NCBI RefSeq assembly: GCF_003711515.1
Contig: NW_021167097.1
Coordinates: 124,001 to 188,000, forward strand
DNA: 64,000 nucleotides
Reading direction: 5' to 3'
Source: Sodiomyces alkalinus F11
Lineage: Eukaryota; Ascomycota; Sordariomycetes; Glomerellales; Plectosphaerellaceae
Shown here: positions 35,026 through 45,375 of the stretch, piece after piece
Layout: each line of letters starts with the position of its first letter
Numbering within the stretch: the first letter of the stretch is position 1
Notes under the pieces: generated by a model
Seen by the model: only the letters and a program-made list of their open reading frames with translations
Databases searched by the model: none
What the model was told of the DNA's origin: nothing
Program-made: the position numbers and the translations under genes

Positions 35026-36054
35026 ATGACTCACCCTGCCGATGCGTTCAAGAAGGCCGACATGACCGTCGACGAGTTCAAAGAGAGAATGCAGGAAGCC
35101 TGCGCCAACTATTTCGGCCCTGGTATCCGACATAGACGCTACGCCAACCTCCGAGTTCTTTGTGTTGCATGGGCAACTGACCTCGGTCCCTCGGGAGAGG
35201 AGGAAGGGGGATCACTTCACATTGGTCCGTCGAGAGACAGTGTCTACGATATCTTCGTCAATTCGTACAAATACACCGGGGAGGCACTGAATCTTCCATA
35301 CGATGAAGCATCCGCCAATGCGTTGTTCCAGGATGCACTTTCCAGGCTTCTTAAAGACCTCGGTGAGGATGACTTGGCCATCCTTTACTACATCGGTCAT
35401 GGAGTGAGCGCCGTTCTAGAGCAAGAACACGGTCTTCTCCTACACCCATCAATGGAGGCGTTCGGCGATCCCGTCCCGAAAGTTGATTTTCACGGCATCC
35501 GCACCAAGATGATCGACCCAGCTAAGACGCATGTCCTTATGCTTATGGATTGCTGCTGCGCCGCGGGAGGGGCACTTGGTATTGGAAAAGAACTCATTGC
35601 GGCGTCTGCTCACAACCAACCCGCGTACGGCGGTGATACCGGATTCACCTTTTCTCTCGTCCACCATCTTCAACTTGCTTTCAAGGAGAAGCATATATTG
35701 AGCACAGCCGAGTTGGTTTGCCGCCTGACAACGAGGGCCCTCCTCCCCTCCGATGGCCAGCCCAGGCTGGAGACTATGCCACACTTTCTTAGGTCTTATG
35801 AGGACGCGGAGACGAACAAGACCATCTACCTCACCCCCGACTTTCACCACGATGACTGGACACCGGGAGCCATCGAGCCGCTGTTCACCCATCCCGTCCA
35901 ATTTAGACTCCGCGTCTACCTTGGCGACGCGAACGAGAGCACAGAGAGAGCCCTGAAGGCGTGGCTGCTCGAGAATCGCCCTCATAATGTTAAGCGGGTG
36001 GAGATCCAGGACATAGTCTCTTTTGTACGTGACTCGCCAAGAGATCTCGACTGA
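35026..36054 (+). CDS. Stand-alone caspase-like (clan CD, C14-type) protein
   Basis: A caspase-fold cysteine peptidase candidate of 342 residues with no attached NACHT, STAND or repeat domain visible. The histidine is in LYYIGHG (His125), with a beta strand before it, and the nucleophile region is LMLMDCCCAAGG (Asp175-Cys176-Cys177-Cys178). By position Cys177 corresponds to the metacaspase DSCHSG cysteine. The N-terminal block (LRVLCVAWATD...SRDSVYDIFVNSYKYT) is the usual first strand and helix. A C-terminal extension from about residue 292 (QFRLRVYLGDANESTERALK) resembles the region that follows C14-type domains in other fungal proteins. The frame may splice instead: a GTACGT at 36025 and TATTAG ending at 36068 give a 44-nt intron and a different tail, with a stop at 36143. 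A regulated cell-death or incompatibility role is inference. Confidence 0.78.
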   Translation: MTHPADAFKKADMTVDEFKERMQEACANYFGPGIRHRRYANLRVLCVAWATDLGPSGEEEGGSLHIGPSRDSVYDIFVNSYKYTGEALNLPYDEASANALFQDALSRLLKDLGEDDLAILYYIGHGVSAVLEQEHGLLLHPSMEAFGDPVPKVDFHGIRTKMIDPAKTHVLMLMDCCCAAGGALGIGKELIAASAHNQPAYGGDTGFTFSLVHHLQLAFKEKHILSTAELVCRLTTRALLPSDGQPRLETMPHFLRSYEDAETNKTIYLTPDFHHDDWTPGAIEPLFTHPVQFRLRVYLGDANESTERALKAWLLENRPHNVKRVEIQDIVSFVRDSPRDLD

Positions 36055-36250
36055 TCCTAAAATATTAGGACCTCGCGGAGACTCCAGGGACACGGCGTAA
36101 TAAGGACAAACATTCGGAATATTCTGGCTGGGTTACATTATAAGGTAGACAGAAAATCAATAAAATAAGTAAGGCATATTCTATTAGTTTCTTCACTATG
36201 GCTTTCTAATATACGGCCTTCCTTAACCTTCTAACTTTGTATACTAAATT

Positions 36251-36270
36251 ATCATAGTAATTACTATGAT
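36251..36270. repeat. Perfect 20-bp palindrome
   Basis: ATCATAGTAATTACTATGAT, self-complementary over its full length. It lies 200 bp after the caspase-like gene stop. Confidence 0.9.
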
Positions 36271-36285
36271 AGCGATTAACCACGA

Positions 36286-36315
36286 CAGCGACAACCACGT
36301 CAGCGACAACCACGT
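36286..36315 (+). repeat. 15-bp direct repeat, two copies
   Basis: CAGCGACAACCACGT twice in tandem, with partial CAGCG units on both sides. Confidence 0.8.
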
Positions 36316-36656
36316 CAGCGGCCACTACGATAACAGCAACCAGGAGAAGTTTATCCGCCGCCTTTAATACTAGTCAAACAAGCGGGATATACACGACATG
36401 TAGATAATCCAATTATAGGAAGAACACGTAATAGAACTTGTTCGGATATGTATTTATTCCTGGTCCTGTAAAGTATTTACACGAAGGCCAAAATGATTTG
36501 CCAATTCCTTCACTGTGCCTGCGATATTCGTCGCAGTCTTCTCTTTTCGACGTGGTCGGCAGCTCGGGCGGGAGGGCTTGGGCTACACGGACCGATAATG
36601 CGTTTCAAGTGGAAGTCCCTATCACGCACTGCCTCACCCTTTTATAGATCCAGTGC

Positions 36657-38228
36657 TTAGAAAGCAGGGTTGGCGTTCTGGAGGAGCTGGACGAAGTACT
36701 CCTGGAACCACTCGCCGGCCTGGGGAGCGCCCTGCATGGACGAGGCGCTGGAGCACATGTGGTCGTAGCGGGGCGCGTTGGGGTCGCTGATACCGTCGCA
36801 CTCACCACCGGGCTTGATCCAGACGAAGGCGTCGACGTCGGAGTGGCCGGTGTTGGCGGTGGGGCGCATGCCGAAGCCGGTGCCGAGGGCGTTGCACCAG
36901 TGGCCCCACTCCTGCTGGCCGGTGGGCTGACGGCCGGAACGGCCCTGGTCGACGATGAACTTGGCGTCGAAGCCACGCTCGCGGAGGAGGGGAGCGAAGG
37001 AGTTGACGTAGCCGCGCTCGTCGTAGACGGGGTTGGCTAGAGGGATCGTTCAGTCAGTTTGTTGTTTCGTTACTCGCAAGCACGGAGAGAGAAGAACATA
37101 CGAGTAGTGTAAGGAGCAGGCGAGGTGGCATTCCAGGCGTTGTAGTTGGAAACGTTGAGGGCGAGACCGCGGACGGAGCGGGGGCGGCCGGCATCACGGT
37201 AGAGGTCGGCGAACAGAGTCGCGGCCGGGGTGATGTTGGCGGGCCAGCCGAGCCAGCCGGCGTGACCAGCGTCGAGGTACATGGCGACGTTGGGCAGGTC
37301 GAGCTGGGCAATGGCGTACAGAGTGCACTCGCGGTAGGCAGCGGCGGCACCCTGGCACTTGGGCACGTCCATGTTGGTGACCATGTTGGCGAGGGAGTCG
37401 GGCTCTGCAGGGGACGAGATTAGCCAGGGGACAGACAAATCAAAGAGGAGAAAGAAAAGGGGGTATCGAACTCACCAATGACGTAGATGATGCGAATGTC
37501 GCTGTACTTGAGGGTCACGGCGCGGATCTCGTCGATGTAGTTGCGGTACTTGTTGATGCCATCGTCATCGAGAGCGAACTCGCCGTTGGAGGCGGCGGCG
37601 GCGCAGTCACGGTCGGGAAGGTTGTAGACAACGATGATGGCGGCGTTGTTGCCACCGTTCTGGTTGGCCTCGCGGATCTCGCCGAGGGCCTCGTCGATCA
37701 GGGGGATCTTGTCCATCCGGTCACTGTATGCCACTTGTGTCAGTAGATGCCAACAAAGAATACCACATCGAAGGTGACAACTTACATCCACTGGAAGGTG
37801 GGGACATCGGCAACGCGGGCGGCGGCGGTGGCCATGGCACCGGTCAGAGACGGAACGGCAAGGTTCACAATCTCGGAACGGTAGAAGTTGTTGGCCCACT
37901 GGTTAACACCCTGGAAGGGGTTGCCAGTGTAAGTGGCGCTCGGAGGCGGGGTGACGGTGGAATCACCGCCAGTGGTGGTCGTGCTGCCGGGAGGAGGGGG
38001 AGGGGGAGGAGGCGGCGGAGGAGGAGGCGTCGATCCGGGCAGGCACTGGCTGTACCACGGGTTCTGCTCCTGGCAAGTGCTGTCAGAAGCGCAGCACGTA
38101 GGACCAGACCAGCCCTGACCACCGCATTGGCCCCAGAGAGAGGCGCAGTTCTGCCTCTCCTCGAGAGTGGGCGCAGCGAGGACAGCGGCGCTGAGAACAG
38201 CGCCGGCGAGGAGGAATCGTCCAGCCAT
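36657..38228 (-). CDS. cbh2: GH6 cellobiohydrolase II with N-terminal CBM1
   Basis: Secreted exo-cellulase acting from non-reducing cellulose ends. Exons 38228-37786, 37723-37476, 37404-37102 and 37036-36657 give 457 residues. Order: signal peptide (about 1-18), a short pro-segment ending EER, CBM1 ([20 protein letters not shown] onward, to about residue 65), a linker with a run of 13 prolines, then the GH6 barrel. Family aspartates are Asp149 (QWID) and Asp187 (LPDRDC, the expected general acid); other marks are [24 protein letters not shown] and [17 protein letters not shown]. Donors are GTAAGT, GTGAGT and GTATGT. The start places the signal peptide at residue 1. Most CBHII linkers are Ser/Thr-rich; this one is mostly proline. 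CreA-like SYGGRG sites lie upstream at about 38282, 38351 and 38526, fitting glucose repression (inferred). Confidence 0.97.
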
Positions 38229-39111
38229 TGTTGTCGTACTTGGAAGGGAAGTAGATTGACAGGCCTGGATGGGAGACTATCCGTGGAGGAGAGGAAAGAA
38301 AATCGAACTCTGGAACTGCGAACTTGGCCTGGTTCTTATATCACGATTTTCTGGGGCTCTGCAAGGGGAGAAGACGGGCATCCCCAGACCCCATATCCAC
38401 CTTGGCCACCTCCCCCAACGCCAAGTCCAAGTTCATCGCGCCGCCGGAATGACGGGAAAGACGATAGATTGGGGCCAATAACACATGACATTGTTCGGGG
38501 CATTGACGGTTTCCCCTTTGCGGATAGCGGGGATTTCTTTTTTGGAACCAGTCAGTGCATTGGCAGGCGTGGCGGTAGGTGTGGCAATGCATCGAGGGCT
38601 ACGGGAGTGATCCGATCAGCCGCGACAGGACAGCAAGGCAGCGATAGAGCGGGATAGAGGATAGAGGGACAAAGGGGGAGAGCAATGCATGAGATCCAAG
38701 GGTATAGGAACGTAGGAAGCGAGATCCGGCTGTTGCGCCGGCTCTTGTCCTCACGGAGCCGTGCGGGATGGGGCTGGCGGGCCAAAGGGACGTTATACGC
38801 TGTACGTAGTAGGTCATAGGGCACTGGGCTCCGTGTGCATGATAGGTAGCAAGGCGGAAAGCATCGTGGGCGAGAGGGAACCGTTGGGTGCTTGGGTGCA
38901 CACAGCACACCAGACGGCGCCAGGACGATGAAGGGTGACATTGAACCAGGCGCTGGCCCGGCCACCCAAGAAGGGTCTAGTCTAGTCCGGCTAGACCTGT
39001 AGCACGCACTTGAATTGGCTCGGAGGTCTGGTGGCTCCGTTTTACCCGATCAGGAACGGGTTCATCGTATTAGTGGGATGGATGCATGGATTGCGGAGAA
39101 CAAATGGAACA
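38229..39111. promoter_or_regulatory. Promoter region of the cellobiohydrolase
   Basis: Non-coding. Contains matches to the CreA/Cre1 consensus SYGGRG: GTGGAG (about 38282), CTGGGG (about 38351), GCGGGG (about 38526). No Xyr1-type GGCTAA was noticed. The short consensus makes chance matches likely. Confidence 0.35.
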
Positions 39112-39196
39112 NNNNNNNNNNNNNNNNNNNNNNNNNNNNNNNNNNNNNNNNNNNNNNNNNNNNNNNNNNNNNNNNNNNNNNNNNNNNNNNNNNNNN
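39112..39196. other. Assembly gap (85 N)
   Basis: Unread bases between unremarkable flanks. Confidence 0.98.
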
Positions 39197-40805
39197 TACG
39201 TTGTGAGGTCCTTCAACTCGTCCTAGAGGCGCCTGATGGGGGTAAACATCGGAGGCAGACCCTGTTGAGAGCCGGCTAGTCAGGCACCGTCATTTCTTCA
39301 GGGTCACATTCTCGGAGCTGATTGAAGCAGTGGCGCCTGGCCGAATGCCGGTACGATAGAAAATGGTAACATTGGTCGTACTTTTGCAAGTGGCATGATG
39401 CAGTTGATCTTTTCTTGATCTCCGAATATTCATTTCGCGGTTCTTAATCCTTAATACACCTCACATCGATGCACTCGAGTACGTTATACGTTGTAAAGCT
39501 GGACGTGGTTGGAGTGGAGGGAGCCTCAGATGGTCTCTTTTTCCTAATCTTGCAATGTCAGTGTCGATCTCCCCATTGAGTGAATTGAGAGATTGACCGA
39601 AATGGAAAGGAGCAACGGCTCCGAGATGCGGGCCTCGCCACTTGGCAAGGGTTCATTTCGTATTGATTGAAAGTGGGCAAAGCAATGCCATAACGACGTG
39701 GCTCGAGAGTCGCCGAGTCGACATGGCCAAGTGCATCGAGACGGACAAGCTTGACGATCAAGTAGAGACAAGCTTTGATAGACGTTCACGTTCCAGAGTG
39801 ATGGGAATAGATCGTCAGCAGTGGTGCTGAACGAAGAGGTATTGATACGTTGATCCGTTGATCTGTTGATCTTCGCACAGGGAGGATCAAGGCAGAACAT
39901 ATGATAATTCGGGGGTAAGGCTTAGTGTTAGTCGTGGTATCAGGGTCCTTGGGAAGAGAGGGAAACGATAATGATCCTCCGCATCATCCACTGGCTTCTT
40001 CGCTTCGTCTCTCATTTGGACGACGGGGGCGAAGGCGCGGTAACTGAGCGCCAAGCTCCGGATATCCGAGTGGCAATGAGTTAATAACGCCCGGGATTGC
40101 CAACAATATGGCACTCGTGTCTACATGAACAGAAGACATGGTCATAAAATGGGTATATGTAAGCAGAAAGTCTGAAAGAGTGGATGGGCGAATTGGGGAA
40201 GACGGGGAATCAACGGAGAGTGGGAAAGAGGGGAAAGAGGCCGAAATGCAGAATCGCGACATTTCTCTTGGATGGCTCGGCAGATGGTTGGGGTTTGTGC
40301 TCCGACAAGCCAAATCATGTGACCCCACTTTCCATTTCGGATGACATGAAAATGCCCCGTTGAGCGTTAGGTAATCAGGGATTACGCGTACCTTCTCCGC
40401 ACTGATTACCTAACTCAACATGAAACCATCTTTGAATGCATTGGATAATCTAATCTACAACCCTCACCGCCTTGGACCATATCCACCCTCGAGTCGCGGC
40501 AGAATCTCCTCCCCCCTGACAGCTGACCGACCGACCGACCGACCGAACGAGACGACAACGGCTTCGATGCACGAATAACCCGCCTCCACCCCTCCCGGCG
40601 CCGCCCACCACGTCTTGCCGGTCCTCTCGGTCAGATGCCGATACATTTTTCCTCCCCGCCTAAACCTCGGCTTCCCGGTCTCCCGTCTCCCTCCCCCTCC
40701 CCGTCCCCGTCCCCGTCCCCGTCCCCGTCCCCGTCCCCGTCCCCGTCCCCGTTCCTGTGAGACCCCCCCCCGGTGGTCTCACACCCTTCCAGGGCCTAGG
40801 CAAAG
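39197..40805. other. Intergenic, promoter of AP-2 mu
   Basis: No supported gene in 1.6 kb. A hexamer repeat lies just before the AP-2 mu start. Confidence 0.5.
40698..40751 (+). repeat. Hexanucleotide microsatellite (CCCCGT)n
   Basis: About nine copies of CCCCGT, ending 55 bp before the AP-2 mu start codon, so probably in its promoter or leader. Confidence 0.85.
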
Positions 40806-42345
40806 ATGCTCTCCGGCATCCTCGTCTTCAACCAAAAAGGCGAGAACCTCATCTTCCGAGCCTTTCGCAACGACTGCCGCCCTCGCCTCGCCGACGTCTT
40901 CCGCATCCAGGTCATCTCTAACCCCCAAGTCCGGTCGCCGATCCTGACGCTGGGGAGCACCACCTTTAGCCATGTCAGGCACGAGAACATCTACCTGGTG
41001 GCCATCACCAAGAGCAACGCCAATGCCGCCTTGGTCTTTGAGTTTCTCTATCGCCTCATCGCCCTAGGGAAGGGTTATTTCGGCAAGTTTGATGAGGAGG
41101 CCGTTAAGAACAACTTTGTCCTCGTCTACGAGCTGCTCGATGGTCTGTCCTCACTATCCGCTCTGTTCTTCCCTTGTGTCCGGGCCTGTCTAAAAAGAAG
41201 AAGGAAAAAAAAAAGGAAAGAAAAAAAGGTCCAAGTCCCCAGCTAACACGCCACGTCCTCCCAGAGATCATCGATTTCGGCTACCCACAAAATACCGAGA
41301 CCGACACACTTAAGATGTACATCACAACCGAAGGCGTCAAGTCCGAACGTGCCGCCGAAGACTCGGCCAAGATCACAATGCAGGCCACGGGGGCGCTCTC
41401 ATGGCGCAAAGCGGACGTCAAGTACCGCAAGAACGAGGCCTTTGTAGACGTCATCGAAGACGTCAACCTCCTCATGTCGGCTACGGGAGCCGTCCTCCGC
41501 GCCGACGTGACCGGCCATATCGTCATGCGCGCCTACCTCTCCGGCACGCCCGAGTGCAAGTTCGGCCTCAACGACCGCCTCCTGCTCGACCACGACGGCC
41601 TGCACAGCCTCCCCTCGGGCAACCGCATGGGCACCAAGGCCACCAAAGCGGCGGCCGGCAGCGTCAGCCTGGAGGACTGCCAGTTCCACCAGTGCGTCAA
41701 GCTGGGCAAGTTCGACAGCGACCGCATCATCTCGTTCGTGCCCCCCGACGGCGAGTTCGAGCTGATGCGCTACCGCGCCACCGAGAACGTCAACCTGCCG
41801 TTCAAGGTGCACGCCATCGTCAACGAGGTGGGGCGCACCAAGGTCGAGTACAGCATCGGCATCAAGGCCAACTTCGGCACCAAGCTCTTCGCCACCAACG
41901 TCGTCGTCCGCATCCCCACCCCGCTCAACACCGCCAAGACCACCGAGCGCTGCACCCAGGGCAAGGCCAAGTACGAGCCCTCCGACAACGCCATCGTCTG
42001 GAAGGTCGGCCGTTTTCCCGGCCAGAGCGAGTACGTCCTCAGCGCCGAGGCCCACCTCACCAGCATGACCAACCAGCGCGCCTGGAGCCGGCCGCCGCTC
42101 AGCCTCGACTTTAGCCTGCTCATGTTCACCAGCAGCGGCTTGCTGGTGCGGTACCTGAAGGTGTTTGAGAAGAGCAACTATCCCAGTGTCAAGTGGGTGC
42201 GGTACATGACCAGGGCTGGGTCTTACGAGATACGGTGGGTTTTGTTGCCTTTCCTTTCCTTTCCTTTCCTTTCCTTTCCTTTTTTTTTTGTTTCTTTGTC
42301 CTTTCTTCGAGCTTGACTGACCACCTCTCGTCCACCAGATTCTAG
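40806..42345 (+). CDS. apm4: AP-2 complex mu subunit, clathrin adaptor
   Basis: Medium chain of the plasma-membrane clathrin adaptor that recognises cargo signals and PIP2. Exons 40806-41142, 41265-42234 and 42339-42345 give 437 residues, the usual size. The N-terminal longin-like domain opens MLSGILVFNQKGENLIFRAF, with the NDCRP segment characteristic of AP-2 rather than AP-1 mu. The mu-homology domain starts near RKNEAFVDVIEDVNLLMSA and ends YMTRAGSYEIRF. The last exon is only 7 nt and supplies the conserved C-terminal Phe and the stop (donor GTGGGT, acceptor CACCAG). Unspliced reading would replace the Phe with a low-complexity tail, because the last intron contains repeated CCTTT. The first donor is the uncommon GTCTGT. 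Confidence 0.96.
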
Positions 42346-42960
42346 CGTGTTCATATCCTTATAATGAAGGGGCGGTGGGGGAGGGGTGGGAAAAAATGTA
42401 TCATCATGCATTGTATGGCGTCCAAGGAAATTCAGATTCCCAATGGCGAAGAGCGTCTGCCATGCTCCTGTCGAAAATTTTATTCGCCCTTTTTCTTTTT
42501 TTCGTCTGTGCTGGACCGTCAGCTTCGCCACATCGGCTATGCGGTGCTTACGATGTTGGTAGTTTGGCGTGTACAGACCGTAACACAGCATCAGGGCATC
42601 TTCCACCTCTTAACTTGGAGTGTGCCACTGCATGAAGCCGCAGGCCCGCACGTGCTTGCCTACTCGCCTGCGCATGCCGAAATCCGATGGGTTTCCATAT
42701 TGGTGGACTGTCAAGTCAAATACGAGTCTTCTAATCTAGTTGGTCTGATGTCCACCGGTCACTCTGTTGCGCAGTGGGATCAAGAGGAACACGATGAAGA
42801 TAGTTATAATCACGCTTCGACTCTAAAAGACTAAAGATTAAAACAACCCCGTATAGCGAGACAAAACGAAAAGTAATCCAACGCTGTCCGACCTCTGGTA
42901 TCATAATAGTACTGGTATCGCATGAAGTTGATTCCCCTGATTCCTCAACAGTCTTCCTAG
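42346..42960. other. Intergenic between convergent genes
   Basis: 3' regions of AP-2 mu and of the hypothetical gene; nothing else supported. Confidence 0.5.
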
Positions 42961-44506
42961 TCACACGTCGTCCTGCGGCGAAAGGGACCGGCGCAGAGGT
43001 GATGGATCCCGAACCTGATGAGACGCCCCCGCACGTCTTGGCGAAGAACGGTTTGCAGAGTCGACGAGTCTAACGGCTTTTTCGACCGTTATGGTGTTCC
43101 AATACCGAGCACCCCGCTCAAAGTTGACATCCTCCAGGCGCCTGTTCCGGTACCTCGTCCGGATAGGAGGTGAGGTGCTCAGTCTGTCCCTGAAGCCGGC
43201 GAGTCTGGTTTGCCAATGCTTCGACTGCGGCGTTTGGGACGGCATGTCCGGGTCCTGTCTAATGGGAGCACCCATCGTCTCTTTTCCATCCAGGTGTGAC
43301 TCGTGAGCAGGGGATCTCAAAAGAAAGGGTAAGGGGGTAGGGGGGAGTAGGGAGTCACAAACGTGAATGGCCGTAGTCAAAGTAAACGTTGTCGCTGCCG
43401 GCATCTTCATGTTCGTCATCGGCGTCATTGCCACTGCCATTGGTACTGTGGCTGCCATTGCCGTTGCCGCTGTCATGGTCGTAGTCCAGGTAAACGTTCT
43501 CGCTGCCGGCATCTTCATGTTCGCCGTCAGCGTCGTTGCCACTGTTCTTGCCAGTGCCATTGGTGTAGCCACTATCAATACCATTGGTGTAGCCACTACC
43601 ACTACCAATGCTATTGGTATGGCCACTGTCATTGCCATTGACATTGCCATTGACCTGGCCGTTGGTATCGTCAATGCCATTGGTGTAGCCACTACCACTA
43701 CCAATGCTATTAGTATGGCCACTGTCATTGCCATTGACATTGCCATTGACGTGGCCGTTGGTATCGTCAATGCCATTGGGAACCGCGGCATCGCCAACGA
43801 CATGGCCAGTAACCTTGTCAAGAATATCGTCCATGACCTCGCCAACGACATTGCGAATAGCGTGGTTGTTGACGACCGATGCGAAGAAGCGCAGGGGGTG
43901 TAGTAGGCGATGACGCGAGCCAGCATGATGGCCGCTCTGTACTCGTTTCAAGCTCTTCTCGTTGACCTACTTGAGATTCATGTTGTTGTAATCGAATACT
44001 GGTTGACGTTGTTCTGGTCCCGGTGTTCGTCCCCTTTTCAGTGCGTCCTGTGTCTTCTCTGCTTCGGGCTTGTCATGCGGCTCATGCCCTTGGGTCGTCT
44101 CGCCTTGGGAATCCGGTTCGACGTCCGCACGGTAGCCAGAGGACGAAGCGCTGCCCATGTCACTGCGGCGGGGGTCGTTGCCCATGTCGGACAGATAGTA
44201 GTCATTCTCGTTCGAGTCAGACTCGGACGGGGTGTCCACATCCGAATCCGAATCATCTGAACCACTGCATGCAGACCGTAGGGCTAGCAGCGAGGCTGTA
44301 TTGATGCTGAGCTCGACCCTCATCTTGCTCACTTGAGCGCGATATCGCAGGACCTTCAGCCCAACGTCGCTGGGAAGATCTCGACCGTCGTTGGAACGGG
44401 TAAGAAGCCGATAGACTAGGATCGTCTGGAGGTCCAAGTCGATGCCCGGTTTGCGTTCAAGGTATTGGTCGATGAGACCCCGGCCAAGCAAGTCGGACAT
44501 GACCAC
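42961..44506 (-). CDS. Hypothetical acidic, repeat-containing protein (exon joins uncertain)
   Basis: No family recognised. Three coding-like blocks: 44506 to about 44000 (MVMSDLLGRGLIDQYLERKP..., then a Ser/Asp/Glu-rich stretch); about 43936 to 43363 (RFFASVVNNHAIRNVVGEVM followed by Asn/Gly/Asp/Ser/Thr repeats); and about 43280 to 42961 (RTRYRNRRLEDVNFERGARY, ending LSPQDDV). A workable model has introns 43999-43937 (GTATTC...ACAG) and 43362-43281 (GTTTGT...AAAAG), about 467 residues; the second acceptor is weak. The middle block contains two copies of a 32-residue unit (DDTNG(H/Q)VNGNVNGNDSG...) and two copies of a GNDAD(G/D)EHEDAGS(E/D)NVY(L/F)DY module. No signal peptide or membrane helix is seen. 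It is probably a disordered, fast-evolving protein. Confidence 0.45.
43586..43777. repeat. 96-bp tandem repeat, two copies, inside the hypothetical gene
   Basis: Units 43586-43681 and 43682-43777 differ at only two or three bases and encode a 32-residue repeat on the minus strand. The length is a multiple of three, so the frame is kept. Confidence 0.9.
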
Positions 44507-45101
44507 ATGGTTACTCTGTGATAAGGAATGCAGAAGATTGTTTGAATATGCTTAAGGTAGGGCCCAGGACCCAGGGGGGAAGAAAGGGGAGCAGAAGGGA
44601 AGAGTGAAGAGTCCGAAGAGATGGAGAAAAAGAGGGAAGTTAATCAGAGGAGACAGGTCACAGACTCACAAGGGATTGGGAAGTGTGGGAAGTGGGGAGC
44701 ATGGAAGGGCCAGGAGGGCCGATTTGAGTTTGGTTCTCGAGTCCAGGTCGTGCTTTCCTTCATGTAATGCGGCTCATTGTTCGATTGATTTGGTGAAAGT
44801 CGTAGACTCGTAATCCTCAATGGCGAGACGCAAATGGCGGACAGAACAGGGACTACGATCATTGCAGTCCGTTTTCTGGGCTCCGTTCCAAGCCACTGTA
44901 TTATGTCAGAGATGATTTGCTTCGTGTTATTGCTTACATGGCGAAGTATTCTCAAGGAACTGGCAGAATTTATGTCTACCTTGTAGATACCAAAATAGTC
45001 ATGCACAAGCGAGCGACGAGGGTCGGAGTGCTTGACAAGTTGACGGTTGAGGTTGCAGTAGGGATAATAGCGATGGTTGGTCAGTTGCTTGCATCACGTG
45101 A
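44507..45101. other. Intergenic
   Basis: Promoter of the hypothetical gene and upstream flank of the tRNA; nothing else recognised. Confidence 0.5.
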
Positions 45102-45200
45102 GGCAGGATGGCCGAGTTGGTTATGGCGCCAGGTTAAGGTTAACCTTGACATCTCTTCCTGGTGGGGCAACCCTCGTGGGTTCAAATCCCACTCCTGTCA
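45102..45200 (+). tRNA. tRNA-Leu (anticodon AAG) with a 17-nt intron
   Basis: Class II tRNA. Acceptor stem GGCAGGA pairs with TCCTGTC (one G-T), discriminator A at 45200. D stem GCC/GGC. Anticodon stem CCAGG (45129-45133) pairs with CCTGG (45158-45162); the loop reads TTAAGG, with anticodon AAG at 45136-45138. An intron at about 45140-45156 sits one base after the anticodon, as in nuclear tRNAs, and contains CCTT, which can pair with AAGG across the anticodon. A long variable arm (GGGGCAACCC) is typical of Leu/Ser. T arm GTGGG-TTCAAAT-CCCAC. A run of five T at 45206-45210 fits a Pol III terminator. The internal B box is GGTTCAAATCC. Confidence 0.95.
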
Positions 45201-45205
45201 TTACA

Positions 45206-45210
45206 TTTTT
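45206..45210 (+). terminator. Pol III terminator of tRNA-Leu
   Basis: TTTTT starting five bases after the mature 3' end. Confidence 0.7.
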
Positions 45211-45375
45211 GCATTTCTGTACTTTTTTCTCTCTCCTTTTTTCCTCTGCACTAATTTGATGCTCGCAGACATTGCGATACATGTGTAGGTGTCTGGTTCG
45301 GGATGTTTAAAGTCAAAGTCGATCCTCCATGAAGGTACATGTACTTTGTCTGGGATGTAATTAGTAATCACAATA

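Larger units (their letters stand above)
36055..36656. other. Intergenic between convergent genes
   Basis: AT-rich. Contains a perfect 20-bp palindrome (36251-36270) and two copies of a 15-bp direct repeat (36286-36315). No gene is seen. Confidence 0.55.
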
